Shown here: piece by piece, positions 48,446 to 58,652 of the stretch
Position numbering within the stretch: position 1 is the stretch's first letter
Layout: each line of letters starts with the position of its first letter
Source of the DNA: Cupriavidus necator
Lineage (GTDB): Bacteria; Pseudomonadota; Gammaproteobacteria; Burkholderiales; Burkholderiaceae
DNA: 64,000 nt
Reading direction: 5' to 3'
NCBI GenBank assembly: GCA_022041995.1
Contig: CP074386.1
Location: 434,001 to 498,000 of the forward strand
Translations under genes and position numbers: made by a program
The notes under the pieces: generated by a model
Told to the model about the DNA's origin: nothing
Databases searched by the model: none
The model's input: the letters and a program-made list of their open reading frames with translations, nothing else

Positions 48446-50579
48446 ATGGCGCCGCAGGCAGACGCGCTGATGCAGGCTATGCAGGACACATTACCGCCAC
48501 GTTACGCGGGACCGATCGATTTCCCGATGAAGACCGTGGCGCAAGCTTGCCGCCATGTCTTGCTGCGCATCGCCGGCGGCGCTGACATCGACATGGCGAC
48601 CTCGGCCGAGGCCTGGCGGACCGCCGTCGAGAATTGCGGGCATGGCATGCTGATGACGCTGGTGTCTGCAACCGCGGCCCTGCATCACGCCGCCCCGGGC
48701 AGTCCTCACATGGCTGACACGCGCCTGACCTGGCATGTCGGCAGCGTGCTGCCCTATGCGTCGCTCTGGCATACGGTCCTGCGCGCGTGCGCGCTTAGTG
48801 CGCTCCACCCACACGAGTTGCCCTGCCGTGGGGCGCACCCACCTGCGACCGTGGAATTGCTCGAGCGTGCCGGCGGCGTGGATATCTCAGCGTTCGCACG
48901 CTTGCTCGGCGAGCCACCAGAGGCATTTCGTTGGTCGACGCTAGGCGCGCTGCCGTCCTCGCTGAGCGCGGCGCTGGCGGTGCCCCGGCCGCGCCTCTGC
49001 TTCGCCTGTCTCGCTGCCGGCTACCACACGGCCCTATTTTCCATCGCGTTGCTTGACGCGTGCCCGATCCACGGTACGCCGCTCCCGGACCGCTGTCACT
49101 GCGGCGCGCCGTTTCACGCGATGCTGCGCGCCCAGCGCCGACTACGCCGCGGCCGGCAGTTGCCGCTGTGGTCGTTTGCACTTTCTTACGCACGAAACCT
49201 GCCGTCGGCCGACGCTGGCGCCGGGCGCCACCCGTGTGCTCGATCCACTTGCCGCGTGGCGGGATGCCTTGTCCGGGCTCATCCGCTCCGCGCGGCTGGA
49301 CGAAGCCTTGGGCCAAGCCGCTCCCGGCCGCCTGGAGTGGGTAATCACCGCCGCGCAAGTGCTCGGGCTCGCCTATCCCGCGTGCCTGCGGCCAATCAGT
49401 TTCGTGCCGGCTCAAATCCGCACCGTGTGGTGTCGCCCGCGCCCGCAGCAGACGCCGTCGCGAGATGGAGTGTCGCCACCACCGGGCCAACGCGAGAACA
49501 GGAAGCCGTCGTATTCGCCACCGACGCCCGCCACGGCGGTGTATCGGGCGCTCGCCCGCCATGTGCGCCGGCACCTGGCCCCTGACGGCGCGCGGTGGAT
49601 CGCCCGGTTCATTGACTCGTGCGATCCGTTCGCCATCAGCGCGTGGATCGGCGGCAGTCCCCGTGCGCGGCAGGCGTTCATCGACATGCTGTGGGGACGT
49701 GCAGCCGAACCGGGCCTTGAACAGCGGCGTTGGCCCGATCGCCCACCGCTGACGAGGACCGCGGGCCAGTTGGCCGAACCGGTGCAAGCCGATTGTCAGG
49801 TACGCGGCGCAGATCATGCCGATGCCGCGACGCGGCACTGGTTCGCCTGCCATGCGGCGCGCGTGAGCCTGGGCGCGCTCTGGCGCGATGCGCAAGCGCG
49901 CGCGAACGCGGCCGCATGGTCGGGCGTCGCCGCTTGGGCCGACGCGGCACCCAGCACGTCGTGGCGTGACAGCGCCTGGTTGGCGCGCCTCATGCCCGGC
50001 GGGTTCGGCTTTGCGGCGTCGATTTTGGCAGACTGGACGGCAGCCGCGCATGCCAGCAAAGCGATGCGTCAGTTGGCAAACGCCGCCCGCCGACAGGCGC
50101 GCCGGGACACGATGTGGGCGGCCAGTCGGGGCGCGTGCCTGACCTGGTCGGAAGAGACCGGTTGGGAAGTGGTCGAGGCGATCGAACCGGCCGATGCCGA
50201 TGTGCGGCGTCGCCACTTGCTCGGTCTGAAGGACGGGAGTCCGTGGTGCTGGCTCTATCGCGCGGCCGATGGTCGCTTTGTCGCGCGCTGGAATCAGGCA
50301 CCGTTGCAGGTAGCCGCCGCGACACCGGGCGCGGCGCTTGCGGGCCTGCGGCGCGGTGCGCGCGACTACCAGCGGATGGGCCGGGTCGCGTTACCGTTTC
50401 CCACCTCGGCGGGCGCGGTGACGCCCGAGCCGATCGCGACGCGGGCGGCGGCGGACTACCAGTTCTTTGTGGCCGTCGTCCGCCACCGACAAGGGTTCTG
50501 GCAGGAGGCGCGGGACCTGACCGAGGCGGCCCGCTGCTACCAGCGGGCGCACGCGTTGCCGGATGTCGCCGGGCGCTAA
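48446..50579 (+). pseudogene. TniQ-like zinc-finger protein, one frameshift
   Basis: About 711 codons in two frames. The first (48446 to about 49130) has the TniQ pattern: a conserved hydrophobic N-terminal half and the zinc finger RLCFACLAAGYHTALFSIAL...CPIHGTPLPDRCHCGAPF. The second (from about 49125 to 50579) continues with a second finger SCRCGRLHFLTHETC and a long Trp/Ala/Arg-rich region. The shift lies near 49130 (CGCGCCC), where one base too many or two too few separate the frames. TniQ proteins help choose targets in Tn5053/Tn7-type transposition and CRISPR-associated transposons. Here the neighbour is a tyrosine recombinase instead. Confidence 0.65.
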
Positions 50580-51060
50580 TCTGGCCCTTCTCTTTCTGGC
50601 CCGCGCGACCCAATATATAGACAGCCCCGGCGCGGGTCTGAAGCGGAGCCCCAAACGACCGTCGGGCAACTTTAGTTGTGTGAGCGACGACGGCCATGAT
50701 GTGACCCGAACGGTGCATTTATAACTTACCTGATAGGCGACATTATCAGGTTTGAATTTTTCCACAATATAGGGGGTTTAGCAGGCTGCACTTGGGGAAA
50801 TTGGGGACGGCGGAGGTGGCGGAACCGGCGCCAGGAGGCTGGCAGGAGCGGCGTAGCGACCGCTTATCGGCGGCAACAGATCTGCGCCGACGCCAACAGT
50901 GTAGCCGAAAATGGCGGGTCTGCCACCTTGGCGTCCCCGGTCCGTCACCGGTCGCATGGGTCCTGCTCTCCCCCGACAAGCGGCCTCGTCCCGCCCTCCG
51001 GGATATGGGTCGATGCAATATTATCAGGTAAGATACGGCACTCGCCGATCTCGACCTGCC
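50580..51060. other. Intergenic region between TniQ-like and recombinase genes
   Basis: No gene. It holds a candidate crossover site (50728-50751) and a further copy of its arm, TATCAGGTAAG, at 51022-51032 just before the recombinase start. Confidence 0.5.
50728..50751. other. Candidate tyrosine recombinase crossover site
   Basis: ACCTGATA, 8-bp spacer GGCGACAT, TATCAGGT: inverted arms around a spacer of the length used by tyrosine recombinases. A third arm copy lies at 51022. Position beside a recombinase gene supports the idea; no direct proof. Confidence 0.5.
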
Positions 51061-52884
51061 ATGGCCCAACATAACCTCGTCGCTGCCGACACCCCCCGTT
51101 ACACGCGCGCCGATTTCACGGCGTCAACCGCATCCCGACCGAGCAGATCCTGACGCGCGTCTATGACGAAGATGCGCTGCACGCCGCCGGCATCGAGACG
51201 GCGGCGCAACTCGAAGCCCGGCTCGACGCCCTGCGCGACCACCTGGTCGAGCGCGTCTGTCTCAGCAATCCGTATCTGTCGGTCAGCCTGGCGGACTCGC
51301 GCCGCTTCAATCGCTGGCCACCGACTACCTGGTGCGCGCCGCCGACCAGGATTTCTCGGCACCGCAACCGGACGATCCGGTGTCGGCCTGGCTGCGCCCG
51401 ATCGTGTTCCGGGCGCTGCGGCACGAGCACATCCTGACGCTGGCCCAGTTGCACGCCTATATTGCGCTGCGGGGCCGGCGCTGGTACCTGCCCGTGCCGC
51501 GGCTGGGTGCCGGCAAGGCGCGTGCGATCGAGCGCTGGCTGCAGACCCATGCGGCCACACTCGGCCCGCTGGCGGTGGTCGACGACACGCCTCAGACGGC
51601 ATCGGTGGAGCTGGGCTCGGACGCCGAGCGCATCCTGGTGCCACTGGAGCAGGTCGGGCGGATCGTGGCGGCGCTCGACGGTAGTGCGGGCCGCAACCGG
51701 GCGCCGGGCTTTTGCCTCATTGCCGCGCGCCATGACCTCGAGGCCATCCACGCCTACCTGTACCGGTTCCGCGACCGGGACAAGACCGCACGTTCCTACC
51801 AGAAGGAGTTGGAGCGCTTCCTGCTCTGGTGCGTGGGCGTGCGCCGCACCGCGCTGTCCAACGTGGACGCCGACGATTGCGAGCGCTACAAGGATTTCCT
51901 GGCACAACCGGATCGGCCCCAAGGTGCCGCGCACGTCGGCACGCTGGCGCCCCTTCGCGGGCGTGCTCCAGGCGGAATCGCAGCGCTATGCGGTGATGGT
52001 CCTGCGAGGTTTTTTTACCTGGCTGGTGGGCGTGCGCTACCTCGGCGGCAACCTGTGGCTGCTGGTCCCGGATCCGGTGACGGCGCGCCGGGAAGTGCCA
52101 ATCGCGGTCGAGAAGGCCTTGCCCGAGCAGCTGTGGAAAACACTCATGGTGCCCGATGGCATCCTCGACCAGCTTTGCGCGAAGTGGCCGGTGTCGTCGC
52201 TGGGGGCGCCACTGACCGCGAAGGACGCCGACGCGCCGGGCGCGCAGTACCGCCTGGCGCGCGCGGCGGTGCTGCTGTTGGGGTGTAGCGGCGCGCGCCG
52301 CGAGGAGGCGGCCCGCGCGCTGCGCTGCCACCTCAAGACGGTCCCGGAGCAGGCCGGCGTGCCCGCCGGCCTGTGGGAGCTGGCGCTGCTCGGTAAGCGC
52401 AACCAATGGCGCACCGTGTTCCTGCCGCCGCGGGTCATCGCGGCGTTGCGCGTGCATTGGGCCGACCGAGGCCACGATTTCGAGAACGCCGATCAGAAGC
52501 TGGCGCTACTCTCGCCGGTGGTGGTGCCATCCACACGCACGGCCCAGGCGAAGCACCTCAGCCTGAAGGACGACGGCGCAGCTGTGCTGACGGGCATGGG
52601 CTTCTCGCCGGATGGCCTGTACCAGCTGCTGACGACGACGCTGCTGCGCATCGCAGACGATGCCACGCTGCCCCTGGCCGTGGCCGAGCGGGACCTGCTG
52701 CGTCACGTCACGCCGCATGCGTTGCGGCATACCTTTGCCACGCATGCGGTGGCCAACGAGATGCCCGCGGATGTCCTGCAACGGCTGCTGGGCCACGCCT
52801 CGCTGCAAACGACGTCGCTGTATGTCCGCGCGGAGCGCGCGCGGCCTCACCGCCGTGGCGAAGCTCTATCCCGACCCCAGTTAG
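51061..52884 (+). pseudogene. Large tyrosine recombinase (about 610 residues), four small indels
   Basis: ATG 51061. Four frame changes near 51115, 51314, 51918 and 52841 separate parts of one protein. These are: RIPTEQILTRVYDEDALHAA; DYLVRAADQDFSAPQPDDPV to a SAM-like region (KTARSYQKELERFLLWCVGV); and the catalytic domain with LLLGCSGARREEAARALRCH (Arg I), HALRHTFATHAV (H-x-x-R) and LLGHASLQTTSLYVRAER (His, Tyr), ending GLTAVAKLYPDPS. Two shifts are repaired by adding one C to a run and one by adding a CG unit; the third is larger. Large recombinases of this type are common beside rep/par genes on Burkholderiales plasmids and may resolve plasmid multimers. Confidence 0.8.
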
Positions 52885-53328
52885 CGCGCGGTCCGGCCGT
52901 TGACTTGTAGGTGGCGCGGGCTGTTAGTTTCCGCCAGTAGAAATGAGCGGGATCGCTGTTGCCTGCCGTTGCGCTCGGATACCGGGCGCCGAGGTGCCGT
53001 CGGCGTAAGGCAGCGGTCGCTGAACGTTACGGAGGCGGAGTTGGTTGGCCCGTCCGCAAGGCGTCCTCACCACAACGGCTCTGGGCGTGGCCTTCGGGCA
53101 TCGCCGGTGTTCCGCTTGGTGTTGGTCGCATGCATGGAGTTTCCGCACCCAGTGACCAGGCCAAGGCGTTCTTCGCGTTCAAGAAGGCGAATCTGTCGTG
53201 CTGTGTTCCGCACCGTGGAGCTTGCGCCACCCGCGCCGCCGGGAACCTGGACCGACATTGTGCGCTGCTGGTGCGGTTCTAGCGCCACCTTCTCAATGTC
53301 TCGCAAGCTCTTGACCGGTAGGCTCTCT
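52885..53328. other. No gene recognised
   Basis: About 440 bases after the recombinase. Minus-strand frames (for example MRDIEKVALEPHQQRTMSVQ at 53067-53306) have no recognisable family. Probably gene debris or spacer. Confidence 0.35.
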
Positions 53329-53352
53329 AGAGTGTTCTTATAAGAACACTCT
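53329..53352. repeat. Candidate parS palindrome, copy 1
   Basis: 24-bp perfect palindrome with core GTGTTCTTATAAGAACAC, flanked by AGA and TCT. The same core recurs at 53438-53459 and 56131-56148, the last only 95 bases beyond the end of parB. Confidence 0.75.
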
Positions 53353-53437
53353 CCTCTGTTCGGCAGTGGGCCGTGCTCATCGGAGTGTTAAGAACGTTGG
53401 AGAGAACGCGAAACCAAGAAGCGGTGCAGGTTATCTC

Positions 53438-53459
53438 GAGTGTTCTTATAAGAACACTC
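53438..53459. repeat. Candidate parS palindrome, copy 2
   Basis: 22-bp perfect palindrome, same 18-bp core as copy 1 with GA and TC flanks. Centre-to-centre distance to copy 1 is 108 bp. Confidence 0.75.
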
Positions 53460-54244
53460 CGCTCCCAGGCGTTGAGTGGCCTGCCGAACTCAATGCCTGG
53501 CTCGACAAGCTAAGCCGCCACATCTTGTTGAACGCGCGCGGATGGCCAGCCATCCAGTTCAAATGCTCTTTAAGACGCGAGCGGAGGCGCTCCTAGTCGT
53601 GAAAATTCATCCACTATTGAGCGAGGCGACAGGAAGCGAGATGGCTGCTTGTGGGAGGGGAACATGACGCGGAATTCCATTGCTTACCACCTGCATCCAT
53701 TGGCCAACACAACAATATTGCTGAGCCCGAGTACCCCGAACCGATTTTGCCGCGCTGCGCCTCAGGCTGCAGCGTAACGAAGCCTACAAGGATTTGCTGA
53801 CCACCGCGGACGCTGACTGGACCGACCCAAAAGTCACGCGTGTTCGCCGCGGCGTCCGTTCGAGGGGCCGCTGTCACTACAGTAACAAAAGTACACCGCC
53901 TAGGTCATTCGCTCATTTTCCAAATAGCTCATCCGTGTGCGCTAATTGGCGGCAATCCTTGGGCAACATTTGCGGACCCGAGAATAGATGAAAGAGAGCG
54001 GAGAGGGCCATCGACAAAGCGCTACCCGCTCAGCTTTGGTTGGCGCTAACAGCGGAAGGCGGCTTGCTCGACCGAGCGTGCGCCAGCGATGAAGGAACCA
54101 GGCAAGCGTCCACCGGCGTCTTTCAGCCAGATGAAGCGGCCACGGTAGGTCATCCACATTACCGTTTGGGCACACGCCGCGGAATTCCTCCTAGAATTCA
54201 CCAGCATCCAGCTAGAGAAGACTGCCTTCGACACGCGGGACAAG
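53460..54244. other. No gene recognised between parS copy 2 and IS3 copy 2
   Basis: About 785 bases. Short frames with protein-like pieces (plus strand WPAELNAWLDKLSRHILLNA near 53480-53570; plus strand ELYKDLLTT-like segment near 53780; minus strand 54046-54243) suggest eroded genes. None has a start plus a recognisable family. Confidence 0.4.
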
Positions 54245-54334
54245 AGAGGTGGCGCCGGAAATTCGGACAGTCGGATAAATGGAAGAGCTGGGGTCTGAGC
54301 CGGCCATAATGGCGGGCAGAAAGGACCTCAGAAG

Positions 54335-54643
54335 ATGACGAAACGAAGCAGGCGAACCCACTCGGCGGGGTTGAAGGCGAAGGTAGCCCTGGCGGCCCTC
54401 AAGGGCGAAAAGACGCTGGCGGAGCTGGTCCAGCAGTACGACGTGCACCCCAGCCAGATCACAGCGTGGAAGCAGCAGTTGGTGGAGCATGCCGCGGACC
54501 TGTTCGGCGGTGGCAAGGAAAGTGGGGGCGAGCCGCCGGTGGATTTGAAGGTGCTGCACGCCAAGATCGGCCAGTTGGCGCTGGAGAACGATTTTTTGTC
54601 CGGCGCGCTCAGCAAGGCCGGCCTGCTGAGCGCAAAGCGATGA
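54335..54643 (+). CDS. IS3-family transposase OrfA, copy 2
   Basis: 102 residues with HTH LAELVQQYDVHPSQITAWKQ and a C-terminal leucine-zipper-like segment (LHAKIGQLALENDFLSGALS). It overlaps OrfB by ATGA. OrfA regulates and, fused to OrfB by frameshifting, forms the transposase. Confidence 0.92.
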   Translation: MTKRSRRTHSAGLKAKVALAALKGEKTLAELVQQYDVHPSQITAWKQQLVEHAADLFGGGKESGGEPPVDLKVLHAKIGQLALENDFLSGALSKAGLLSAKR

Positions 54644-55470
54644 TCGACCGCGAGCACGCGCTGCCGGTGAGCCGGCAGGTCAAGCTGGTGGGCATCGCCC
54701 GGTCCAGCGCGTACTACCAGCCGCAACCGGTCAGCGAGGCAGATCTGAAGCTGATGCGCCGCATCGACGAACTGCATCTGGAGCATCCCTTCGCGGGGGC
54801 TCGCATGCTGGCGCGCCTGCTGCGCCGGGAAGGCATCCAGGTCGGTCGCCGGCACGTGGGCACGCTGATGAAGCGCATGGGCATTGAGGCGCTGTATCGC
54901 CGGCCGAACACGAGCCGCAAGCACGCGGCGCACAAGATCTGGCCGTACCTGCTGCGCGACCGGAAGATCGACCGGGCCAACCAGGTGTGGGCGCTGGACA
55001 CGACCTACATTCCGATGGCACGGGGCTTTGTGTACCTGACGGCAGTGGTGGACTGGGCCAGCCGCCGGGTGCTGGCCTACCGGGTGGCGATCACGCTGGA
55101 GAGCTGTCATGCCGTCGAGGCAATCGAGGAGGCCTTTGCCAAGTACGGCAACCCGGAGATCGTCAACACCGACCAGGGCAGTCAGTTCACTGCCACGGAC
55201 TTCACAGATGCCGTGCTCGATCGCGGCGTCAAGTTGTCGATGGACGGCAAGGGCAGTTGGCGCGACAACGTGTTCGTCGAACGCCTGTGGCGCAGCGTCA
55301 AATACGAGGAGGTCTACCTGAAAGCCTACGACTCGGTCAGCCATGCTCGCCGCTCCATCGCTGACTACCTGACCTGGTACATGTATGGACGCCCCCATTC
55401 CAGTCTGGCGGACAAGACTCCGGATGAGGCATACTTCGCCACGCTGCCAGCGATCAAATCGGCAGCTTGA
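54640..55470 (+). CDS. IS3-family transposase OrfB, copy 2
   Basis: 276 residues, complete. An HTH_21-type segment (LHLEHPFAGARMLARLLRRE) and the integrase-type DDE core: QVWALDTTYIPMARG (Asp), EIVNTDQGSQFTATDF (Asp), WRDNVFVERLWRSVKYEEVY (Glu). The C-terminal SSLADKTPDEAYFATLP is intact here, in contrast to copy 1. It is the likely active source element. Confidence 0.93.
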   Translation: MIDREHALPVSRQVKLVGIARSSAYYQPQPVSEADLKLMRRIDELHLEHPFAGARMLARLLRREGIQVGRRHVGTLMKRMGIEALYRRPNTSRKHAAHKIWPYLLRDRKIDRANQVWALDTTYIPMARGFVYLTAVVDWASRRVLAYRVAITLESCHAVEAIEEAFAKYGNPEIVNTDQGSQFTATDFTDAVLDRGVKLSMDGKGSWRDNVFVERLWRSVKYEEVYLKAYDSVSHARRSIADYLTWYMYGRPHSSLADKTPDEAYFATLPAIKSAA

Positions 55471-55529
55471 CCGCCCCAGCGCCTCCACTTAAAAATCCGG
55501 ATTCCCTGTCCGAACATACGGCGCCACCT

Positions 55530-55830
55530 CTAAGTTCAAGCCTGTCCGAACGCCGGCGGGCCAGTGCGGGGAGCTTTCGGTACTGGATAAGCGCGAGAAA
55601 TGGCGCGCCGTATTCATGCCCAAGATGGTAGTGAATGCCCTGTTGGTGCACTGGGATGACCGCGGTCACGACTTCGAGTTACGCATTAATCAGCACGCGC
55701 TGGTTTCGCCGGTCGTTGTGCAAAACTTGCGCTAGGCCAAGGACAAGCACTTTGTCCCCCGAAGTCGGGCTCGCGAGTGTGTGCCCGGAAGTGGTTTCTG
55801 TCCGGATGGGATTTACAAGGTTATCAATGG
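55530..55830 (+). pseudogene. Fragment of a second large tyrosine recombinase
   Basis: The frame from about 55540 reads ELSVLDKREKWRAVFMPKMV, then LLVHWDDRGHDFELRINQHA and LVSPVVVQ. It is colinear with ELALLGKRNQWRTVFLPPRV...VHWADRGHDFENADQKLALL...SPVVV of the 51-53 kb recombinase. After a stop, another frame gives GFCPDGIYKVIN, matching GFSPDGLYQLL. It is a diverged, broken paralogue; the catalytic residues are missing. Confidence 0.75.
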
Positions 55831-55849
55831 GCATAAGCTTTGCGGCAGC

Positions 55850-56160
55850 CAGGGTCGCAAAGGTGTGCCGGAATGCGTGTGGCGCGGCATTAGCAGCCCA
55901 CGTTCATCGGGCATCAGCGCAATGCCTCGGTCGTCGGCGAGTCGAAGCAGAGCGCTCTTGACGTGTGTTTTCAGTGCCTGCTCGGTCACGTCTCCCGTGC
56001 GGGCAGAACGTCCCGAGGCATCGAACAAGCGGCGAAGTTCTTTAGCAGATGAGTCACACCATTTGTGGGCAAGGGCGGGAATCGTGGAGGCTACACTGAC
56101 GTCCTCAGCGCAGATGTACTCTCGGCTGTCGTGTTCTTATAAGAACACTGTTGACGCCTT
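55850..56160 (-). pseudogene. Unrecognised gene remnant
   Basis: A minus-strand frame without a credible start reads REYICAEDVSVASTIPALAH, then LRRLFDASGRSARTGDVTEQ and ALLRLADDRGIALMPDERGL. The composition is that of a real protein. The overlapping plus-strand frame is part of the broken recombinase relic at its left edge. No family is recognised. Confidence 0.35.
56131..56148. repeat. Candidate parS palindrome, copy 3
   Basis: 18-bp perfect palindrome GTGTTCTTATAAGAACAC, 95 bases past the 3' end of parB on the far side of the terminator. Confidence 0.75.
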
Positions 56161-56203
56161 AGCCTCTGAGCCTCATAGCCAGCGGCCGGAAGCTGGCCAA
56201 ACA

Positions 56204-56237
56204 TAAAAAAACCCGCCGTTTGTGGCGGGTCTTTTTT
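56204..56237 (-). terminator. Rho-independent terminator after parAB
   Basis: Stem ACCCGCC / GGCGGGT with a six-base loop, flanked by A7 and T6, so it can work in both directions. It lies six bases past the parB stop. Confidence 0.9.
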
Positions 56238-56242
56238 GAGTG

Positions 56243-57223
56243 CTACTCGGGCTGGATGGAGAACATTTTTCCAATGTAATCCCTGAGTTCGCTTTCCTGC
56301 TCTTCCGTTATCACCCCAGCTTTGAACTTCAAGGTAAAACCCTTGACATCTTTGGTGATACTGCCAGCTTGAACCTTGCCGGCGAAAATTTTCAAGATGC
56401 TTCGGCCACCTGCATTCGCCGCAGGTGCGCCCTTTGTTACCTGCGCGCTAATCGCCGCAGCGACCTTACTCATAAGCAGGTCGCCGGATACGACCATCGG
56501 CCATAATTCGCGAAGCGCTTTCACCCCATCATCGCCAGTTTTCTTGACGCAGTTGGCAATTTCCTGAGCGGAATTCGCGCCAAGCAAGGAGGGGTTCAGG
56601 TCCAAGTCTAGCTTAACGAAATCCGGCAGTTCGTCGAAAGCCAAGAACTTGTACAGTTCATTGCGCGTCACACCCATTACCTCAGCGAGCCGGGTACGCG
56701 TGGAAAATTCCGACTCGGTGCGACGAACAGCAATCGCAATTTCGTAGTCAGACAGGCCATCCCGCGTCACATTCTCCATCAACGCCAACGCAGCCATATC
56801 CTCGTCGGTACATTCGATGACCACCGCTCGGATGGTTTCCTTATTGAGGAGCTTGTGGGCGCGCCAACGCCGTTCCCCGGCGACAAGCTGATAACCCTCC
56901 TCCCCTATCCGGCGAACCGTCACAGCCTGCAGCAAACCTGCTTCTGCAATCGAACGTGCGAGCTCCGATAGCTTTGCTTCATTGAACTGGCGCCGCGGCT
57001 GCCAAGGATTCGGCACGATGGCGTTGACAGGAAGGTGTGTCTCGACGCCCTTCGACTCGAGTTCCTGAATGCGCATCTGTGCCACCGACAAAGCACTAGT
57101 CAGACCAGGCATTGTTTGCGGACCGCGAGACGTCTTTTCCTTCTTGGTCTCGCCTTTGAAGTCAGCGGGTGTCGGCAAGTTGGCCGTCTTGGCCATCAAC
57201 TGTTCTCGGATGTTATTGCTCAT
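56243..57223 (-). CDS. parB: ParB-family plasmid partition protein
   Basis: 326 residues from ATG 57223, which overlaps the parA stop as ATGA behind GGAGG. The N-terminal ParB/Srx CTPase domain has IVPNPWQPRRQFNEAKLSEL, the C-box-like GYQLVAGERRWRAHKLL and EDMAALALMENVTRDGLSDY. A central HTH follows (RTRLAEVMGVTRNELYKFLA) and a C-terminal dimerisation region to FSIQPE. It binds parS centromeres and stimulates ParA. The palindromes at 53.3, 53.4 and 56.1 kb are likely sites. Intact. Confidence 0.93.
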   Translation of the reverse strand: MSNNIREQLMAKTANLPTPADFKGETKKEKTSRGPQTMPGLTSALSVAQMRIQELESKGVETHLPVNAIVPNPWQPRRQFNEAKLSELARSIAEAGLLQAVTVRRIGEEGYQLVAGERRWRAHKLLNKETIRAVVIECTDEDMAALALMENVTRDGLSDYEIAIAVRRTESEFSTRTRLAEVMGVTRNELYKFLAFDELPDFVKLDLDLNPSLLGANSAQEIANCVKKTGDDGVKALRELWPMVVSGDLLMSKVAAAISAQVTKGAPAANAGGRSILKIFAGKVQAGSITKDVKGFTLKFKAGVITEEQESELRDYIGKMFSIQPE

Positions 57224-58431
57224 GCCGCCTCCTTCCAGGTCTTGACGAACATATCGTCCAACCATTTTGCGTACTGCATCATGGGCTGCTTGACACGCTG
57301 TAGAGACTTTGCAGTCGAATGAGTACTCACGACATCCAGTGCCGTCGAGAACGACAAAGCGCCGCCACTCATTACCGAGCTCGCTGGAATCTCGAAGGGA
57401 TCGAGCCAACGCCCGTAGGCGCTTTGGGCCCACTGCCGAACAACCGGCGCCGAGGAAGTCTTCCCGTAGTCAACCTTGGAAAGCAAGATAGAGATGCAGT
57501 CGTATACCTTATCTTCCTCGTAGGGCAGGAAGTCCTCTGCAACATCCGAAAAAAGGCGCCAGAAAGCGAGCGAGCTGATGAAGTCCAGGTTCTCGGGAAT
57601 CATCGGCATGACCAGTGCGTCTGCCGCGAGCAGTGCGTTCAGGTTCATGTACGAAAGCGAGGGCGAGGTATCAATCAGGATGTAGTCGTACTGTGACTTC
57701 AGCGGCTCCAGCCCTTGCCGCAGCACCGCCCAGAATCGGTACCCCTGGATGGTTTTCTGCCGTGCTGGCAGAAGAAACTCCGCGCCATAAAGGAAGGTGT
57801 GCCCAGGAATGATGTCCATGCCATCCCAATACGTCGATTGCACGCGAGAGCCCAACCCACCCTCCACGTTCTGGTCGAAGATGTACGGCAGTACAGTGTC
57901 TTCGCCGGAAATCTCCTTCTCCGCGTAGAGTCCGCAGAGTTCCGATGCCGAGGCTTGAGGGTCGAGGTCGATGACCAGAACCTTCCGGCCCAGCAGACTC
58001 AGTGCCTGAGCCAGACAAACTGTCGTCGTTGTCTTTGCAGACCCGCCTTTCAGCTGAGCAGTGGTCAAAACCTTGCCCTTGAAGTTAGCGTCGGCCTCAC
58101 CGAGGCGAGTCTGATAAATGTCAGAAGCCATCTGCACCCACGTGCGAACTTCGGGAAGCGTAAACGTCCGGCTTCGGCCGGTTCCGTTCAGAGTTCCCGT
58201 GGGAAGGTTGGAATCACCTTTCGAAACTAGGTATTGAATCTGTTGGCGGGTAAGACTGCACAGATCAGCCAATTCACTGATGGTATATATAGGTGCAAGC
58301 TTGCGCGGCCGAGGCGCAAGAATTTGCTCGCGAAGGTTATCCGCGAACGGCCCGAGATTGTCAGCGAAGTCCGCAACTTCGCGCAGGGTGACCTTGCGGT
58401 CTTCCATCGGTAGGGCGCCTACGTTAGCCAT
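57220..58431 (-). CDS. parA: ParA-family plasmid partition ATPase (type Ia)
   Basis: 403 residues. An N-terminal wHTH/MerR-like DNA-binding region (IYTISELADLCSLTRQQIQY) marks the longer type Ia form that also represses its operon. The deviant Walker A is TAQLKGGSAKTTTTVCLAQA, Walker A' VLVIDLDPQASASELCGLYA, and Walker B YDYILIDTSPSLSYMNLNAL. It is translationally coupled to parB. A first start at 58431 was used; ATG codons a few residues in are possible. Intact, and the motor of plasmid segregation. Confidence 0.93.
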   Translation of the reverse strand: MANVGALPMEDRKVTLREVADFADNLGPFADNLREQILAPRPRKLAPIYTISELADLCSLTRQQIQYLVSKGDSNLPTGTLNGTGRSRTFTLPEVRTWVQMASDIYQTRLGEADANFKGKVLTTAQLKGGSAKTTTTVCLAQALSLLGRKVLVIDLDPQASASELCGLYAEKEISGEDTVLPYIFDQNVEGGLGSRVQSTYWDGMDIIPGHTFLYGAEFLLPARQKTIQGYRFWAVLRQGLEPLKSQYDYILIDTSPSLSYMNLNALLAADALVMPMIPENLDFISSLAFWRLFSDVAEDFLPYEEDKVYDCISILLSKVDYGKTSSAPVVRQWAQSAYGRWLDPFEIPASSVMSGGALSFSTALDVVSTHSTAKSLQRVKQPMMQYAKWLDDMFVKTWKEAA

Positions 58432-58652
58432 TCCGCGCTTTCTCCATACTGTGACGTTGAAGCGCAGAATACACGAATACGCGTAAACAAGCTTGTATTG
58501 AGGCTACTTTTTGGCCCCCACATGAAGAAAACTCCGCAAATACTGGGGCATCGGTGTGCATTTACATTCTCAGCACCAGTCAGTCAGCCCTTTCACACTT
58601 CTTGGCCAGCCGCCCTCGACTAGCCACCTATAAAGACGCCCAAACCTAGCTC

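Larger units (their letters stand above)
54245..55489 (+). mobile_element. IS3-family element, copy 2, intact
   Basis: Left end AGAGGTGGCGC at 54245; inverted right end at 55489; 1245 bp. Differs from copy 1 by two base changes in orfA and lacks the IS110 insertion. Same orientation as copy 1, 10.8 kb apart. Confidence 0.9.
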
